A DNA stretch of 46,516 nt from assembly GCA_027858965.1 (NCBI GenBank), contig JAQIBS010000092.1, positions 1-46,516 on the forward strand, read 5' to 3'. The translations under genes and the position numbers were made by a program. Below the pieces are notes generated by a model. It saw nothing but the letters and a program-made list of their open reading frames with translations. It made no database searches and was not told the DNA's origin. This DNA is from Kiritimatiellia bacterium (GTDB taxonomy: Bacteria; Verrucomicrobiota; Kiritimatiellia; RFP12; UBA1067). How positions within the stretch are numbered: position 1 is the stretch's first letter; each line of letters begins with the position of its first letter. Shown in pieces: positions 24,297-34,000 of the stretch.

Positions 24297-26664
24297 TATC
24301 ACTCCCCTGCATCAATAAAAACTTAGATGCCCTTTTAACCTCTGTAACATCAAAATCCTCTACAGCTTTTTGCAAGGAATCAACAAGCACTTGAACTTGA
24401 GGCGCATCATACCCAACCATCCACTTCTGCAAATCGGCGACCAGCAGTCGTGCGGATTGCACATGCATTCCGTTCTGAAGTTCAGCAAGCTGCTCACCAA
24501 ACTGCTTAACAATCTCAACAAACACCTTTTTCTGCAAATCACCTACTCCTGCGGTATCAAATGAGGCAGATATTTCTTTAGTCTCGAAAGCATATTTTGC
24601 TTCATCCATTTCTTCAAGAGCGCCTTCCGCCACCTCAACATTTTCAAGAGTTACCACAAAATCACTTCCAACTCCAACTTCACTAGTGCAGGCTATATTT
24701 CCGCCCATCAGACCAACCAGATTCTTGCAGATCGACAAACCTAACCCACTGCCTTCAACATATTCACTGCGTCTGCCAACAGCCTGTTCAAACGGATTAA
24801 AAATAGAATCAAAATCCTGTTTTGAAATACCCTCTCCCGTATCTTTTACTGAGATTGTCAACCGATATAACTTTTTCCGCTCTTTGGATGAATCAAGTTC
24901 TTCGCACAGTTCACAATTCACATTGATGGTTATTCCACCTATATTTGTAAACTTGGACGCATTGCCAACCAAATTGATTAACACCTGTTTAAGTCGCTTG
25001 GCATCCAGGTTAAGCAAAGGCAGAGTTTCCGGACAGTGGATATGTAGAAAAAGCCCTTTGAATTCTACTTTAAGAGCAAACATATCCACCAGTTCACAGA
25101 GCACATGATGCACATTAACCGGCTGAAGATTAAGATGCATTTTTCTGGATTCCATTTTTGCTAGATCCAGCAAGTCATTGATCAAAATTAAGAGCATTTC
25201 GCCGGAGGATCTGATTGATTCGGAGTAAGACTTTAATTGCGGAGAGATATCCGCCTTCTTGATAATTGAGCTGAAACCTATAATCGCATTGAGAGGCGTA
25301 CGTATTTCATGACTCATTATTGCCAGAAAACGATTCTTTGCCTGGCTGGCCTCGTCAGCCTCACGTATCGCCAAGGTTAACGCCTGCTCATGTTTTTTCA
25401 TCTCTGTTATATCAATCATAAAGGCACTCAGCCAGAGCAATCTGCCATTGGCATCTCGTTCAATCACTGAAGTCCGCACCTCCAGCCATATATCAGGAAT
25501 AAAGGTGACCCTGCATCGAAAAATAAAATCGTCTTCTGTTAACGAACCATCCTGAACGCTCTTCAACCATTGCTCAAATCTCTCTGGATCATCATGAATT
25601 AAATAACTTCCACATGCCCGCATTGAATCTGGTATTACCATATTCGATTCTGCCTCAGGGCTAATGCCACCAACAGCCTGCCAAAAATTTTCGCTGAAGC
25701 ATAATTTATCAGTCAGCACATTCCAGCTGCAATACCCCGTATGACTTTGTTTAAAAGAATAAACCAGCCATTTTTGTTTTGCCTCAAGTTCCCTGGATAT
25801 TTCCTCGACTCTTAACTGCGACTGCTTTAAGGAATCAACATCCAGCGAGACGCCATCTATATTTAGAGGCTTTCCATCTTCATCATACTCAGTCCTCACA
25901 GCAACAGACTGAAACCAACGCCATCCCCCCTCCGTCTTTCTTATACGAAAAAAAACAGCCTCCTTCAGATTGCCATTCTCAGGATAGGTCTTTGTGAAAT
26001 TATCAAGCAGATGACGGTCCTCAGGATGCACGCGATTCAGCAACTCATCAACAGCAATTTCACTCCTGTCATACTGATCACCCAGCTTGAATGCAGCTTG
26101 AATAATAATAATCTTATTGGTTTTCAGATTCCATCGCCACGTACTGGTTCCGCTCAAATGCAGTACGGAATCTATGAAATCCTGAGCCTCCCGCAACTCT
26201 CGCTTCCGGTTATGCTCCTCCGAAACTTCATCCATAATAAAACAACAGCGTTTACGAATGGGGCTCAAACAAAAAACCGACCCTGAGTAACGTGTACCCA
26301 GCAAGTCATAAACAAACTCAAGATGCCTTGATTCATGTGTTATGATTGAATCTCTGACTACATCTAACCACTCAGGTTCTTCGCCCTCAAAAAAATCCCT
26401 GATGATATATAACCCTGTAACATCTTTTATGCTTTTATCCAGATGACGTGCATATACTTCATTGCAACCGACAATTTCAATATCGACTATCCGTTTTGAT
26501 CTATCAGTAATAGCCCTGCCAATAACAACCATATTACCGGAGTTATCACATATAGCCCTGAAACGTAGCTGGGATCGAATCAGTTCCCACAACAGCAGAG
26601 CCGCAATCGCAAAAACAGTAACAATTATTATGAGAACAAAATATAAACATTCATATTTTTCCAT
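24286..26664 (-). CDS. Membrane-anchored PAS sensor histidine kinase
   Basis: A 792-aa sensor kinase. One N-terminal transmembrane helix (about 8-30) is followed by three PAS-like regions (about 35-160, 165-290 and 300-425; the second and third have PAC-type RCRVTF/W(L)EVR ends). HisKA follows with the phospho-acceptor in IMSHEIRTPLNAIIGFSS (about 450). HATPase_c has N box NLVGNASKFTN, G1 DTGEGIS and G2 GSGLGLSICKNLVGLMGG. A helical tail of about 100 residues follows and lacks a receiver domain or a clear Hpt His. No response regulator is adjacent, so its partner is elsewhere. The downstream Memo-AMMECR1 gene overlaps by 11 nt, so the two are probably one operon. Confidence 0.9.
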   Translation of the reverse strand: MEKYECLYFVLIIIVTVFAIAALLLWELIRSQLRFRAICDNSGNMVVIGRAITDRSKRIVDIEIVGCNEVYARHLDKSIKDVTGLYIIRDFFEGEEPEWLDVVRDSIITHESRHLEFVYDLLGTRYSGSVFCLSPIRKRCCFIMDEVSEEHNRKRELREAQDFIDSVLHLSGTSTWRWNLKTNKIIIIQAAFKLGDQYDRSEIAVDELLNRVHPEDRHLLDNFTKTYPENGNLKEAVFFRIRKTEGGWRWFQSVAVRTEYDEDGKPLNIDGVSLDVDSLKQSQLRVEEISRELEAKQKWLVYSFKQSHTGYCSWNVLTDKLCFSENFWQAVGGISPEAESNMVIPDSMRACGSYLIHDDPERFEQWLKSVQDGSLTEDDFIFRCRVTFIPDIWLEVRTSVIERDANGRLLWLSAFMIDITEMKKHEQALTLAIREADEASQAKNRFLAIMSHEIRTPLNAIIGFSSIIKKADISPQLKSYSESIRSSGEMLLILINDLLDLAKMESRKMHLNLQPVNVHHVLCELVDMFALKVEFKGLFLHIHCPETLPLLNLDAKRLKQVLINLVGNASKFTNIGGITINVNCELCEELDSSKERKKLYRLTISVKDTGEGISKQDFDSIFNPFEQAVGRRSEYVEGSGLGLSICKNLVGLMGGNIACTSEVGVGSDFVVTLENVEVAEGALEEMDEAKYAFETKEISASFDTAGVGDLQKKVFVEIVKQFGEQLAELQNGMHVQSARLLVADLQKWMVGYDAPQVQVLVDSLQKAVEDFDVTEVKRASKFLLMQGSDNDA

Positions 26665-26878
26665 AACCCATACATTCCCTTATCGTTATCGTTTCTGCCC
26701 GTTTATCAAACAGGCCCAATCCTGATTGATATCACACCTGTCAGTTGTTCTTTTATTATGGAACACGTTTACTATCACACTCAAGCTTTATTTGGTATTA
26801 TATATAACATAGACACTCAACTCTGCATAAACCGGACATAATCGACCATACACACATAATTTCAAACAAAAGCACCAA

Positions 26879-28009
26879 ATGAAAAAATATAACAAGTTTC
26901 AAGGCAAACCCCCAAATAAAATTTTTAAAAATGAACACAAGCATCTACCTCTTATTATTATAGGCGGCGGTGCAGCCGGTCTGTTTGCCGGCTGCATGGC
27001 TGGTGAGAGCAAACTGCCTGCTTTAATTCTGGAGCGCAAACACAAACCAGCCCGAAAACTGCTAATGTGCGGCAACGGACGTTGCAACATCACAAAAGAT
27101 ATCCCGGCATCACAAATGCTCGAGGATATGGGAGAGCCATCTGCCTCCTTTCTTAATCACGCATTGACCACCTTCCCCCCATCGGCTATTCAGCGCTGGT
27201 TTAAACAACACCGCCTGAACTTGAAAATGATGCCGGATCGACGCATCTTCCCCCGCTCTGAAAAAGCACCGGATGTCCTGCACACACTGACCGACACCCT
27301 GCGCGATACAGCCATCTCTCTCTGCCTGAATACAACCGTTGAAGCAATCGAGAAAACTAACCATCCCGTTCAAGGTTTCCGGGTTACCACTCAGACCTTC
27401 AGCGTCTTTACGCAAAATATCCTTATAGCCACCGGGGGTGTCAGCTATCCGAAGACCGGTTCCGTTGGTGACGGGCAGAAACTCGCTAAAACCCTGGGCC
27501 ATTCACTACGCCCTTACCGACCAGGGCTGATCGGTTTTGTAATCGATCACCCCTGGATACAGTCACGAAAAGGTCACACCCTGGAAGGTGTAACTATGCG
27601 CGTAATCTGCAACAACACTGTGGCATATGAAGGTAGGGGACAGCTGGACTGCGAGAACTGGGGAATCGGCGGTGCAGCTGCCTATAATGCCAGCCTTTGG
27701 ATTGCACGACACCAGCCCAAGACATTTGATCTGGAATGGAATGTACATGGAGAGAATATTCGCGTAACAAGGCCGGGAACAAGACCTTTAAAAGAGGCGA
27801 TTGTCACTGTTGGCGGCATCCCATTAACCGAGATCAACCCGCGTACGATGGAGTCAACCAAATGCCCCGGCTTATACTTTGCAGGGGAGATCATGGATGT
27901 TGACGGTCCTACCGGCGGATACAACCTCTCAGCGGCCTTTGCATCCGCCAAATGCGCTGTTGATGCAATCAGCCGTGGATCAATTAAGGGCAAACTTTTC
28001 CGTCTTTAA
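26879..28009 (+). CDS. HI0933/BaiN-type FAD-dependent oxidoreductase
   Basis: A 376-aa flavoprotein of the HI0933-like family (YhiN/BaiN group). After a lysine-rich N-terminus the FAD-binding Rossmann motif is IIGGGAAGLFAGCMA (about 27-41). The family signature KLLMCGNGRCNIT, the ATGGVSYPKTGSVGDG block and the C-terminal GPTGGYNLSAAFASAKCA follow. The central domain is somewhat shorter than in most members (about 400 aa), but no frameshift is apparent. Reaction unknown; some relatives reduce double bonds of steroid-like acids. No Shine-Dalgarno is visible before the ATG. The gene is divergent from the kinase gene. Confidence 0.85.
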   Translation: MKKYNKFQGKPPNKIFKNEHKHLPLIIIGGGAAGLFAGCMAGESKLPALILERKHKPARKLLMCGNGRCNITKDIPASQMLEDMGEPSASFLNHALTTFPPSAIQRWFKQHRLNLKMMPDRRIFPRSEKAPDVLHTLTDTLRDTAISLCLNTTVEAIEKTNHPVQGFRVTTQTFSVFTQNILIATGGVSYPKTGSVGDGQKLAKTLGHSLRPYRPGLIGFVIDHPWIQSRKGHTLEGVTMRVICNNTVAYEGRGQLDCENWGIGGAAAYNASLWIARHQPKTFDLEWNVHGENIRVTRPGTRPLKEAIVTVGGIPLTEINPRTMESTKCPGLYFAGEIMDVDGPTGGYNLSAAFASAKCAVDAISRGSIKGKLFRL

Positions 28010-28078
28010 CGGTTTAGGATAGGCCATCCACAGAAGGAGCCCTGCCAATATACATATTGGAATAATATCACCAGGTCA

Positions 28079-28288
28079 TTATTTCGGACGATTTATCGCA
28101 GGATATTTTTTTTTAATTATCTGCTGATTGGCGGAAGAGAGAAATCCAGCAACCACACTCCTTGGGCGAAACCCATCGCCAATCATCTCTGAGACCTTTG
28201 CCAAGCCATCATGTAGATCTTTATTCACTTGCTCCCGCGAGTTGTAGGCATTCGCAAAGAATGCACCGGGAATAAATGTAACATGCAC
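28079..28288 (-). CDS. Possible small hypothetical protein
   Basis: A 69-codon frame from a GTG start, 18 nt after the rhomboid gene and on the same strand. The sequence (…KDLHDGLAKVSEMIGDGFRPR…) looks moderately protein-like, but there is no Shine-Dalgarno, no recognised family and no alternative ATG. It may be a degraded fragment of a larger gene or chance. Nothing else occupies 28010-28306. Confidence 0.25.
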   Translation of the reverse strand: MHVTFIPGAFFANAYNSREQVNKDLHDGLAKVSEMIGDGFRPRSVVAGFLSSANQQIIKKKYPAINRPK

Positions 28289-28306
28289 AAAAAATCTTCA
28301 TATTTT

Positions 28307-29473
28307 TTAACCTTTTTTATTTCTGTTATACACGTTGTTATCTTTTGTAAAATCAACAGGACCTTTAAAAAATGAACAGCTGATAATTTCTTTTGAAACA
28401 AGCCAGAATACAAATCCAGTCATAACACCGCCCACATGGGCCAGCGCCGAAACACTGCTAAGGCCGGCCAGTTGCTGCCGCACACCAAAATACTGAAAAA
28501 CAAGCCAGATCATAAACAGAGCCCAAGCGGGAAATTTAACCCAGCCGAAACGCATGTAACACCCGACAAGCACCCTGAGCTTAGCATGAGGAAACTGCAG
28601 GGCATAGAAAGTCAGAACACCGAATATACCCCCGCTTGCCCCTACACAGGGAAGAGTTGATTCCATATTAAGAGACATATGAAAGAGATTACCGACAACA
28701 GTCGCAGCAACCAGAAGCATCAGATATTTTTTCCATCCAAGCCACTCCTCAACATTATCACCAAAAATTACTAAAAAGTAGAGGTTGCTCAGAAGGTGAA
28801 ATACACCGGCATGCAGAAAAAAAGAGCTGACAAATGTCAGACCGTACATTCGTTCATATTCTACCGGGATAAAACCGTATGTCTGCGCGATCTCTGAAAG
28901 ATCTGCAAAGCAGGCAATACTGACAACAAAAACGATAACAGCCGTAATCCATGTAGTCCATGCATGGACGGAAACCTCCTGTGCGTTGCTCTCCACCGGC
29001 ACCCCGAAGAAACCAATAACCCACTGCCACCAGTCAGGGTCCGCGTTCGACGGATCAGCCTGAGCCTCTTCACGTATCTGCCTGACTTTGCTTAAAGCCA
29101 TTTGCTGCCTTGCCGCAGGAGGAAGTCGCTCTTCAAAGCTAAGCTCACGCATTTTTTTCGGAAGTGACTCATACTCCTCGGTATCAAACCAGATGGTCTG
29201 ACAGAGAGTGCAGACATCAAGATTAAACCGGGCATCCCCCTCACCAACCGGAACTTCAGCCATAAGCTTACCACAGGATGGACAGTCGCGTTTACGCGCA
29301 TACCCCTCTGACCAAGCCGCCTGCCACATCTGATTGATGATATCCTTGGGAATAAGCCTGCGCAACAGAGAAACAGTAGCTGCCCGGCCTCCACAGGATG
29401 GACACAACCAATAGACACCCGGACTTCCGTTTGTCTTCTTTAAATCAACATGACAATTTGGACATTCAAACAT
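28307..29473 (-). CDS. Rhomboid intramembrane protease with N-terminal zinc ribbons
   Basis: A 388-aa rhomboid-family serine protease of the inner membrane. Residues 1-90 carry two zinc-ribbon-like cysteine sets: MFECPNCH with WLCPSCGGR, then DCPSCGKLM with LDVCTLCQTIWFD (TFIIB-type). A first transmembrane helix lies near 170-195, then the six-helix rhomboid core. Catalytic S280 is in GASGGIFGVL and H346 in ALAHVGGVMTGF; the HLLSNLYFL helix is the usual H-x-x-x-N type oxyanion/structural motif. The protein cleaves substrates within or near the membrane; its substrates are unknown. The zinc-ribbon fusion is seen in some PVC and other rhomboids. Confidence 0.9.
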   Translation of the reverse strand: MFECPNCHVDLKKTNGSPGVYWLCPSCGGRAATVSLLRRLIPKDIINQMWQAAWSEGYARKRDCPSCGKLMAEVPVGEGDARFNLDVCTLCQTIWFDTEEYESLPKKMRELSFEERLPPAARQQMALSKVRQIREEAQADPSNADPDWWQWVIGFFGVPVESNAQEVSVHAWTTWITAVIVFVVSIACFADLSEIAQTYGFIPVEYERMYGLTFVSSFFLHAGVFHLLSNLYFLVIFGDNVEEWLGWKKYLMLLVAATVVGNLFHMSLNMESTLPCVGASGGIFGVLTFYALQFPHAKLRVLVGCYMRFGWVKFPAWALFMIWLVFQYFGVRQQLAGLSSVSALAHVGGVMTGFVFWLVSKEIISCSFFKGPVDFTKDNNVYNRNKKG

Positions 29474-29598
29474 TGTGGATTATATTATATAAATAATTCT
29501 CATGTTTCAAGGTATAGAATAAAGAAAACATTCATTGCCAAATTTGGCTTGATCTTCGTTGATGAGCCTACTATGATTTGTATAAAGGGAGTTACATA

Positions 29599-30465
29599 AT
29601 GGGATACATAAAAACCATCGGCCTGCTTTTGGTGTGGCCGATTTTCTACCTCTGTGCACAGGCACCTATTGAATATCGCAATCTGGACGGAGTGAACGAT
29701 CCTAAACGCTGGGGGCCCTCCGAATGCGAAACATCCGTCTCAACCCGCAAAGCCTGGGATCAACCAGTTGTGCGCATGCATATACCGGTTGATTATCATG
29801 GAGGTGAGAAAGCATATCCCATTGGCTGGCCGCGTATGTATTTGAATCTCAAACCGGAGGAGCAGGGCTGGCAGGATTATGACCGTCTGGAATTCCAGCT
29901 TTACACCGAGAGTTCACGTAGTGAACTTCCCAAACGCCCACTCAACTTTCATCTCTATAATAAACAAGGACAGAAAAAGCTGATATCCATAACCTCAGCC
30001 ACGGTCGGCAAATGCATTACCTTCACCCTCAACATCTCGGATATTGGAGTTGCCGGGGAGATCACCAAACTCGGTTTCAACATCAATGAATCCGATTACG
30101 CCGATAAAGACATGGTCGACTTTCACATCGGTGGTTTCCGCCTTGCCCGCGCCACGGTTGCTCAGGTTACAGAGCTGAAACCGGCAGCTCCAGCGATTTT
30201 CTGTGACAACAGAGTGCTGCCAATAGAAGTTGTTGTAGAGGGACCTCCTGAGAAACTGACACATGGCATCCCGCTACAGCTCAAATGCGACAAACATATT
30301 GCACTTACAAAAACCCTGCCTGTTATCCGTGGACGCCAGACACTTTATATGCCACTTAGCGATGCCAAAATCGAACCGGGAAAATATACACTCATTGCAT
30401 TCCCGGAAGAGCCTACACTCCGTAAAGAAGCAACCATCACCATCACTTCATCACCGTGGGAATAG
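29599..30465 (+). CDS. Secreted protein of unknown function
   Basis: 288 residues. The signal peptide MGYIKTIGLLLVWPIFYLCAQA is followed by a carbohydrate-binding-like beta-sandwich (about 30-190, with YDRLEFQLYTESS, LNFHLYN and VDFHIGGFRLA) and a C-terminal Ig-like domain (about 200-288, PIEVVVEGP...GKYTLIAF). No catalytic motif is recognised. Start 29599 is supported by AAAGGGAG 7 nt upstream. The next gene is a DUF4091 glycosidase-like protein on the same strand after 125 nt, so the two may act on the same polysaccharide. An 8-bp minisatellite separates them. Confidence 0.6.
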   Translation: MGYIKTIGLLLVWPIFYLCAQAPIEYRNLDGVNDPKRWGPSECETSVSTRKAWDQPVVRMHIPVDYHGGEKAYPIGWPRMYLNLKPEEQGWQDYDRLEFQLYTESSRSELPKRPLNFHLYNKQGQKKLISITSATVGKCITFTLNISDIGVAGEITKLGFNINESDYADKDMVDFHIGGFRLARATVAQVTELKPAAPAIFCDNRVLPIEVVVEGPPEKLTHGIPLQLKCDKHIALTKTLPVIRGRQTLYMPLSDAKIEPGKYTLIAFPEEPTLRKEATITITSSPWE

Positions 30466-30466
30466 C

Positions 30467-30506
30467 GGCTGTTAGGCTGTTAGGCTGTTAGGCTGTTAGG
30501 CTGTTA
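30467..30506 (+). repeat. 8-bp minisatellite, five units
   Basis: Unit GGCTGTTA repeated five times without error, 1 nt after the stop codon of the secreted protein gene. Confidence 0.95.
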
Positions 30507-30590
30507 GCGATTTTGCATTATTTACACAGGGATGCAAGTTCCTTTTGCAAAAGCAGATAGCTATTTTTTAAACTATAATCAGAGAAAATC

Positions 30591-32882
30591 ATGAAACTAT
30601 TTCAACTTATAATCTGTACTATCACCCTTACATCTGTCGCTATGGGAGATGCTCTCATATTTGACTTTGGCCCCAAGGAATCCCCCCTACGCAAAGGGGC
30701 CATCCATATAACAAAGAACGGCGGCGAACACGCAGCATGGAACAAAACAGATGATCTCAAATCGCATAAGAATGAGATTGTCAAGGAGTGGATTGAAAAT
30801 AAGAGCCGAGGCAAAAAGATGCCACCTGCTGTTTATCAGAATGAGCTCACCTGCGACCATGTGGCATCATCACAGCCCCAATCACTGAAACTCAATGTGC
30901 CTCCCGGCCCCTATGACGTAATACTGCTCTGCGGACGTTCAGGCAAGAGAACCTCACAGGTATGGGATATCAATGTAACAGACGGAAGCGCGAAAGCCAC
31001 CGCTACATTCGCCGGCGGTTACGAACTGCGCAAGCTTCAATTTGAAACAACAGCCACCGAAAAGGGAATTGAACTGCAATTCACCACACGCAGCCGCTGG
31101 CTGGTCAATGCAATCATTGTCATACCTGAAGCAGACCGGAAATCCGCACAGACAAAACTGATTGATCCAATAATGAAAGAGTGCTTCATGCTGCCACCTG
31201 AAGAGATGACCAAATGGAAAGAGAGACCGAGACCATGTACACTACCGGAACCTAAATGGACGGAAAAACAGAGGAAGGATGGAGTCGCTGTTTTTTCACG
31301 TCCATGGAATGCGCCAGTCTGGCCGGCTCACTTTCCTCAACAGCACGAGCTGGATGCTCCAGTGCGGGCCTTTGCATCACAGAATGAATACGAACCGTTG
31401 ACATTCACCCTTCACTCGCTTAAAGATTTTTCCAATATTTCCGTTAATATCGAAGAGCTTCTCAACACAGCTGGTGGCCGGAAATTCACCATCTCTGAAA
31501 GTAACATCGACTTACGCTTCGTGCGCTACATGAAAGTGCGCCCCAACTACAGCACTTACAACACCTACTACCGCGCACCGGATGTACTGATGCCATGGAA
31601 ACCGCAATCTCTCATGAAGGGAGAGAACCTGCGCCTCTGGATCACGATCAAGACCGGCACATCGCAACCGGCGGGAATCTACAACGGTAATGTATCCGTT
31701 ACCGCTGATAACACATCAATATCTATTCCCATTTCACTGAGAGTGCTACCGATCTCTCTCCAGAAAGATCAATCGCTTGTGTATGGACAATACTATCGGC
31801 ATCCACTCGACAAAATTGTTTCAGCTCCCGACGAGTTCTCCCGTGCATGGTGGCAGCATAAAGCCAGAACCGAACACGTCGACATGCGGGAACACGGAAT
31901 GAACACCGTTGTTCTTGGACTGGGCGGTTACTGGAAAAATGAGCGATGGAACTATTACTTTGACCAACTCCAGCATAAAATCGACCTTTATCGCAGCGTG
32001 GGTTTTGACAAACCGATTGTATGTCACTTCCCCTGCGGATCTCTTTACCGCAAATACATGAAAGCGGGTATGGGGTCGCATCTGAGCCTGATCAAGATGC
32101 CGCCTGATGAATTCTTTACAGAGCTGACCGACATGGTGCAGACAATTAAAAATGAGGCACGTCGACGTCAATGGCCGGAAATTCTTTACTATCCCGTTGA
32201 CGAACCATCAACCGCGCCAATCTCTGTTGAATTCATGACACGCACAATGGCTTCTATAAAGAAGGTTCCCGGTGTACGCACATACGTTACCGCCGATCCT
32301 GAACACGAGCAGTTTGCTCCTATGCGTCCGTATATCGACGTCTGGTGCTGCCAACCCTTCTCACTGGGACGCAAGGCGGTACTGGCTGACATGAAGAAGC
32401 GCGGAGTTAAATACTGGTGCTACCCCAACCATATCTCAGGCGAGAACGATCACACCACAACCATCGGAGCACGCATGACCTATGGCTTCGGATTATGGGA
32501 ATCGGGTTACCGCGCCCTCGTACCATGGATTTATCAATACAGCAATGGCGATCCCTGGAACAATCTGGACAGCTCAACGCAGGAATTTTTCAACCGCACA
32601 GCTGATGACGGATCTCCCATCCCTGTAACGCTCTGGGAGGCTGACCGCGAAGGCATAGATGACCACCGCTACATCTTCACACTTCAGAATGCAATAGACA
32701 GGGCCAGAGAGACCGGACAAAAAGAGGCGGCAGATAAAGCCCAATCCACCCTTAATACAATTTTTAATGCTATTGAGGTTCAACCAAAATACAAAAACGA
32801 CGGGCTTTGGGAGGCTGGGTCCTTCGATGCCTGGCGCTGGACGATTGCAGAGCAGATTCTTGCACTGCAGAAGCTGAATTAG
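30591..32882 (+). CDS. Secreted DUF4091/GH123-like glycoside hydrolase
   Basis: A 763-aa exported protein. The signal peptide (MKLFQLIICTITLTSVAMGDA) is followed by a galactose-binding-like N-terminal domain (about 22-180, IFDFGPKESPLRKG... ending NAIIVIPEADR), a beta-sandwich (about 240-390), and a TIM-barrel DUF4091 domain (about 390-760). In the last, YYPVDEPS (D537-E538) matches the acidic pair used in GH123-like N-acetyl-hexosaminidases. DUF4091 proteins are common in PVC polysaccharide-degrading bacteria. The substrate is inferred only in general terms (amino-sugar or related glycan). It follows the secreted unknown protein gene on the same strand. Confidence 0.8.
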   Translation: MKLFQLIICTITLTSVAMGDALIFDFGPKESPLRKGAIHITKNGGEHAAWNKTDDLKSHKNEIVKEWIENKSRGKKMPPAVYQNELTCDHVASSQPQSLKLNVPPGPYDVILLCGRSGKRTSQVWDINVTDGSAKATATFAGGYELRKLQFETTATEKGIELQFTTRSRWLVNAIIVIPEADRKSAQTKLIDPIMKECFMLPPEEMTKWKERPRPCTLPEPKWTEKQRKDGVAVFSRPWNAPVWPAHFPQQHELDAPVRAFASQNEYEPLTFTLHSLKDFSNISVNIEELLNTAGGRKFTISESNIDLRFVRYMKVRPNYSTYNTYYRAPDVLMPWKPQSLMKGENLRLWITIKTGTSQPAGIYNGNVSVTADNTSISIPISLRVLPISLQKDQSLVYGQYYRHPLDKIVSAPDEFSRAWWQHKARTEHVDMREHGMNTVVLGLGGYWKNERWNYYFDQLQHKIDLYRSVGFDKPIVCHFPCGSLYRKYMKAGMGSHLSLIKMPPDEFFTELTDMVQTIKNEARRRQWPEILYYPVDEPSTAPISVEFMTRTMASIKKVPGVRTYVTADPEHEQFAPMRPYIDVWCCQPFSLGRKAVLADMKKRGVKYWCYPNHISGENDHTTTIGARMTYGFGLWESGYRALVPWIYQYSNGDPWNNLDSSTQEFFNRTADDGSPIPVTLWEADREGIDDHRYIFTLQNAIDRARETGQKEAADKAQSTLNTIFNAIEVQPKYKNDGLWEAGSFDAWRWTIAEQILALQKLN

Positions 32883-32919
32883 AAATAAGGTAGATGAGCC
32901 ATAAACAAAACAAGTCACT

Positions 32920-32938
32920 CCGAGGTCATGGACCTCGG
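32920..32938. repeat. Inverted repeat with 3-nt loop
   Basis: CCGAGGTC, loop ATG, GACCTCGG. Compact hairpin 38 nt after the DUF4091 gene with no T-tract; a small palindromic repeat unit or a stabilising 3' hairpin. Confidence 0.6.
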
Positions 32939-33213
32939 CTACAGTTACAGGTATAATTCCTTTCTGAGGGCGGGGGCCGTGCTGTGTCACGGCATAGCCT
33001 GAAAGACGAAGACGGAACCCCGCCTGAAGGTGAAGCCTTAAGGCCGAACCGGGGGCTGCTGACCTTATTAACCGATGAAAGTATTTCGTTTAAGAGTAAC
33101 CGAGTAAGAGTGGCGTTTAAGAGTGTCTACACTTAATCGACACTCTTAACTGGATACACTTAACCGACCAGCTTAAACGCTCTTGTCTGTCCAAATCATC
33201 CACCGGATACCGG

Positions 33214-33244
33214 CGGATATACTATGTTGCATCCAGTATATCCG
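33214..33244. repeat. 10-bp perfect hairpin
   Basis: CGGATATACT pairs with AGTATATCCG across an 11-nt loop, 35 nt downstream of the GNAT gene (minus strand). It may serve as a transcript end, although no T-tract is seen. Confidence 0.45.
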
Positions 33245-33278
33245 TCCCGCAAGGAGGGATGAACGGAAACGTTCCACC

Positions 33279-33818
33279 TCACTCTATTGGAGGCGAAGCC
33301 TCCCTCCGCGCCTTGCGCGGACCTAGACTCTTGACCATTTTATAGTCATCCATGATAAAACCATTACCGATATCCTGAACCATTGTATCTGCATTCTCAA
33401 AACCCTTACGCTCATACCAGGCAATGGAATCTGCATTGTGCTTATTGACTGTCAGCCATATACTATTCAGATGGCGCTCTCTGCAGACAGAAATGGCGAA
33501 ATTCAGAAGCTTATGACCGACACCCTGACCACGCGTATCCTTTTTTACATAAATTTTGCTGATCATCAGGGAGGCTACTGCGGCATCTGGAACAAGCGCC
33601 AGATAGCCGACATTCTTACCATCAACTACTGCCAGAAAATATTCATATCCCCCTGAGATCTGCCGGGCCATTGCATCAGGACTCTGGAATTTTTCCAGCA
33701 TGTATTCAACCTGAGCACTGCCGATGATGGGAGTAAAATGATCCGTCCAGATCTCACGGGCAAGCTCTGCCGTCTGCGCGATATCCTGCTCTGATATAAC
33801 TTTCTTTATCTCAATCAT
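33279..33818 (-). CDS. GNAT-family N-acetyltransferase
   Basis: A 179-aa GCN5-related acetyltransferase that transfers acetyl from acetyl-CoA to an amine. The acetyl-CoA loop is visible as KKDTRGQGVGHKLL (about 92-105; Q/RxxGxG/A), preceded by the YLALVPDAAVASLMISKIYV strands and followed by IWLTVNKHNADSIAWYERKGFEN. Substrate unknown. The last 14 residues (from GPRKARRE) are encoded by two GC-rich hairpins (CCGCGC/GCGCGG and GGAGGC/GCCTCC). The tail therefore seems to come from an inserted repeat that replaced the original stop codon. Confidence 0.85.
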   Translation of the reverse strand: MIEIKKVISEQDIAQTAELAREIWTDHFTPIIGSAQVEYMLEKFQSPDAMARQISGGYEYFLAVVDGKNVGYLALVPDAAVASLMISKIYVKKDTRGQGVGHKLLNFAISVCRERHLNSIWLTVNKHNADSIAWYERKGFENADTMVQDIGNGFIMDDYKMVKSLGPRKARREASPPIE

Positions 33819-34000
33819 AGAGTTCGAATCCTCCAGGAAACTACGAATTACACGAATAACACGAATACAATCTGTGACGTATCATGACGTCTATCGTCAT
33901 GCTGGCACATTGTTGTTGTTTTTGCCCAAAGCCTAAAGCCCAAAGTCTTGCATCCTATGGAAGGCCTGTGAAATTCATTTATTTCTGTTTTTAACAGCGA

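Larger units (their letters stand above)
32883..33278. other. Intergenic region rich in inverted repeats
   Basis: No gene is seen. It contains CCGAGGTC-ATG-GACCTCGG (32920-32938), followed by a G/C-rich stretch with several GCCT/AGGC words (about 32960-33060), repeats of TAAGAGTG and AACCGA words (33100-33180), and a perfect 10-bp hairpin (33214-33244). Two convergent genes end here. Confidence 0.6.
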
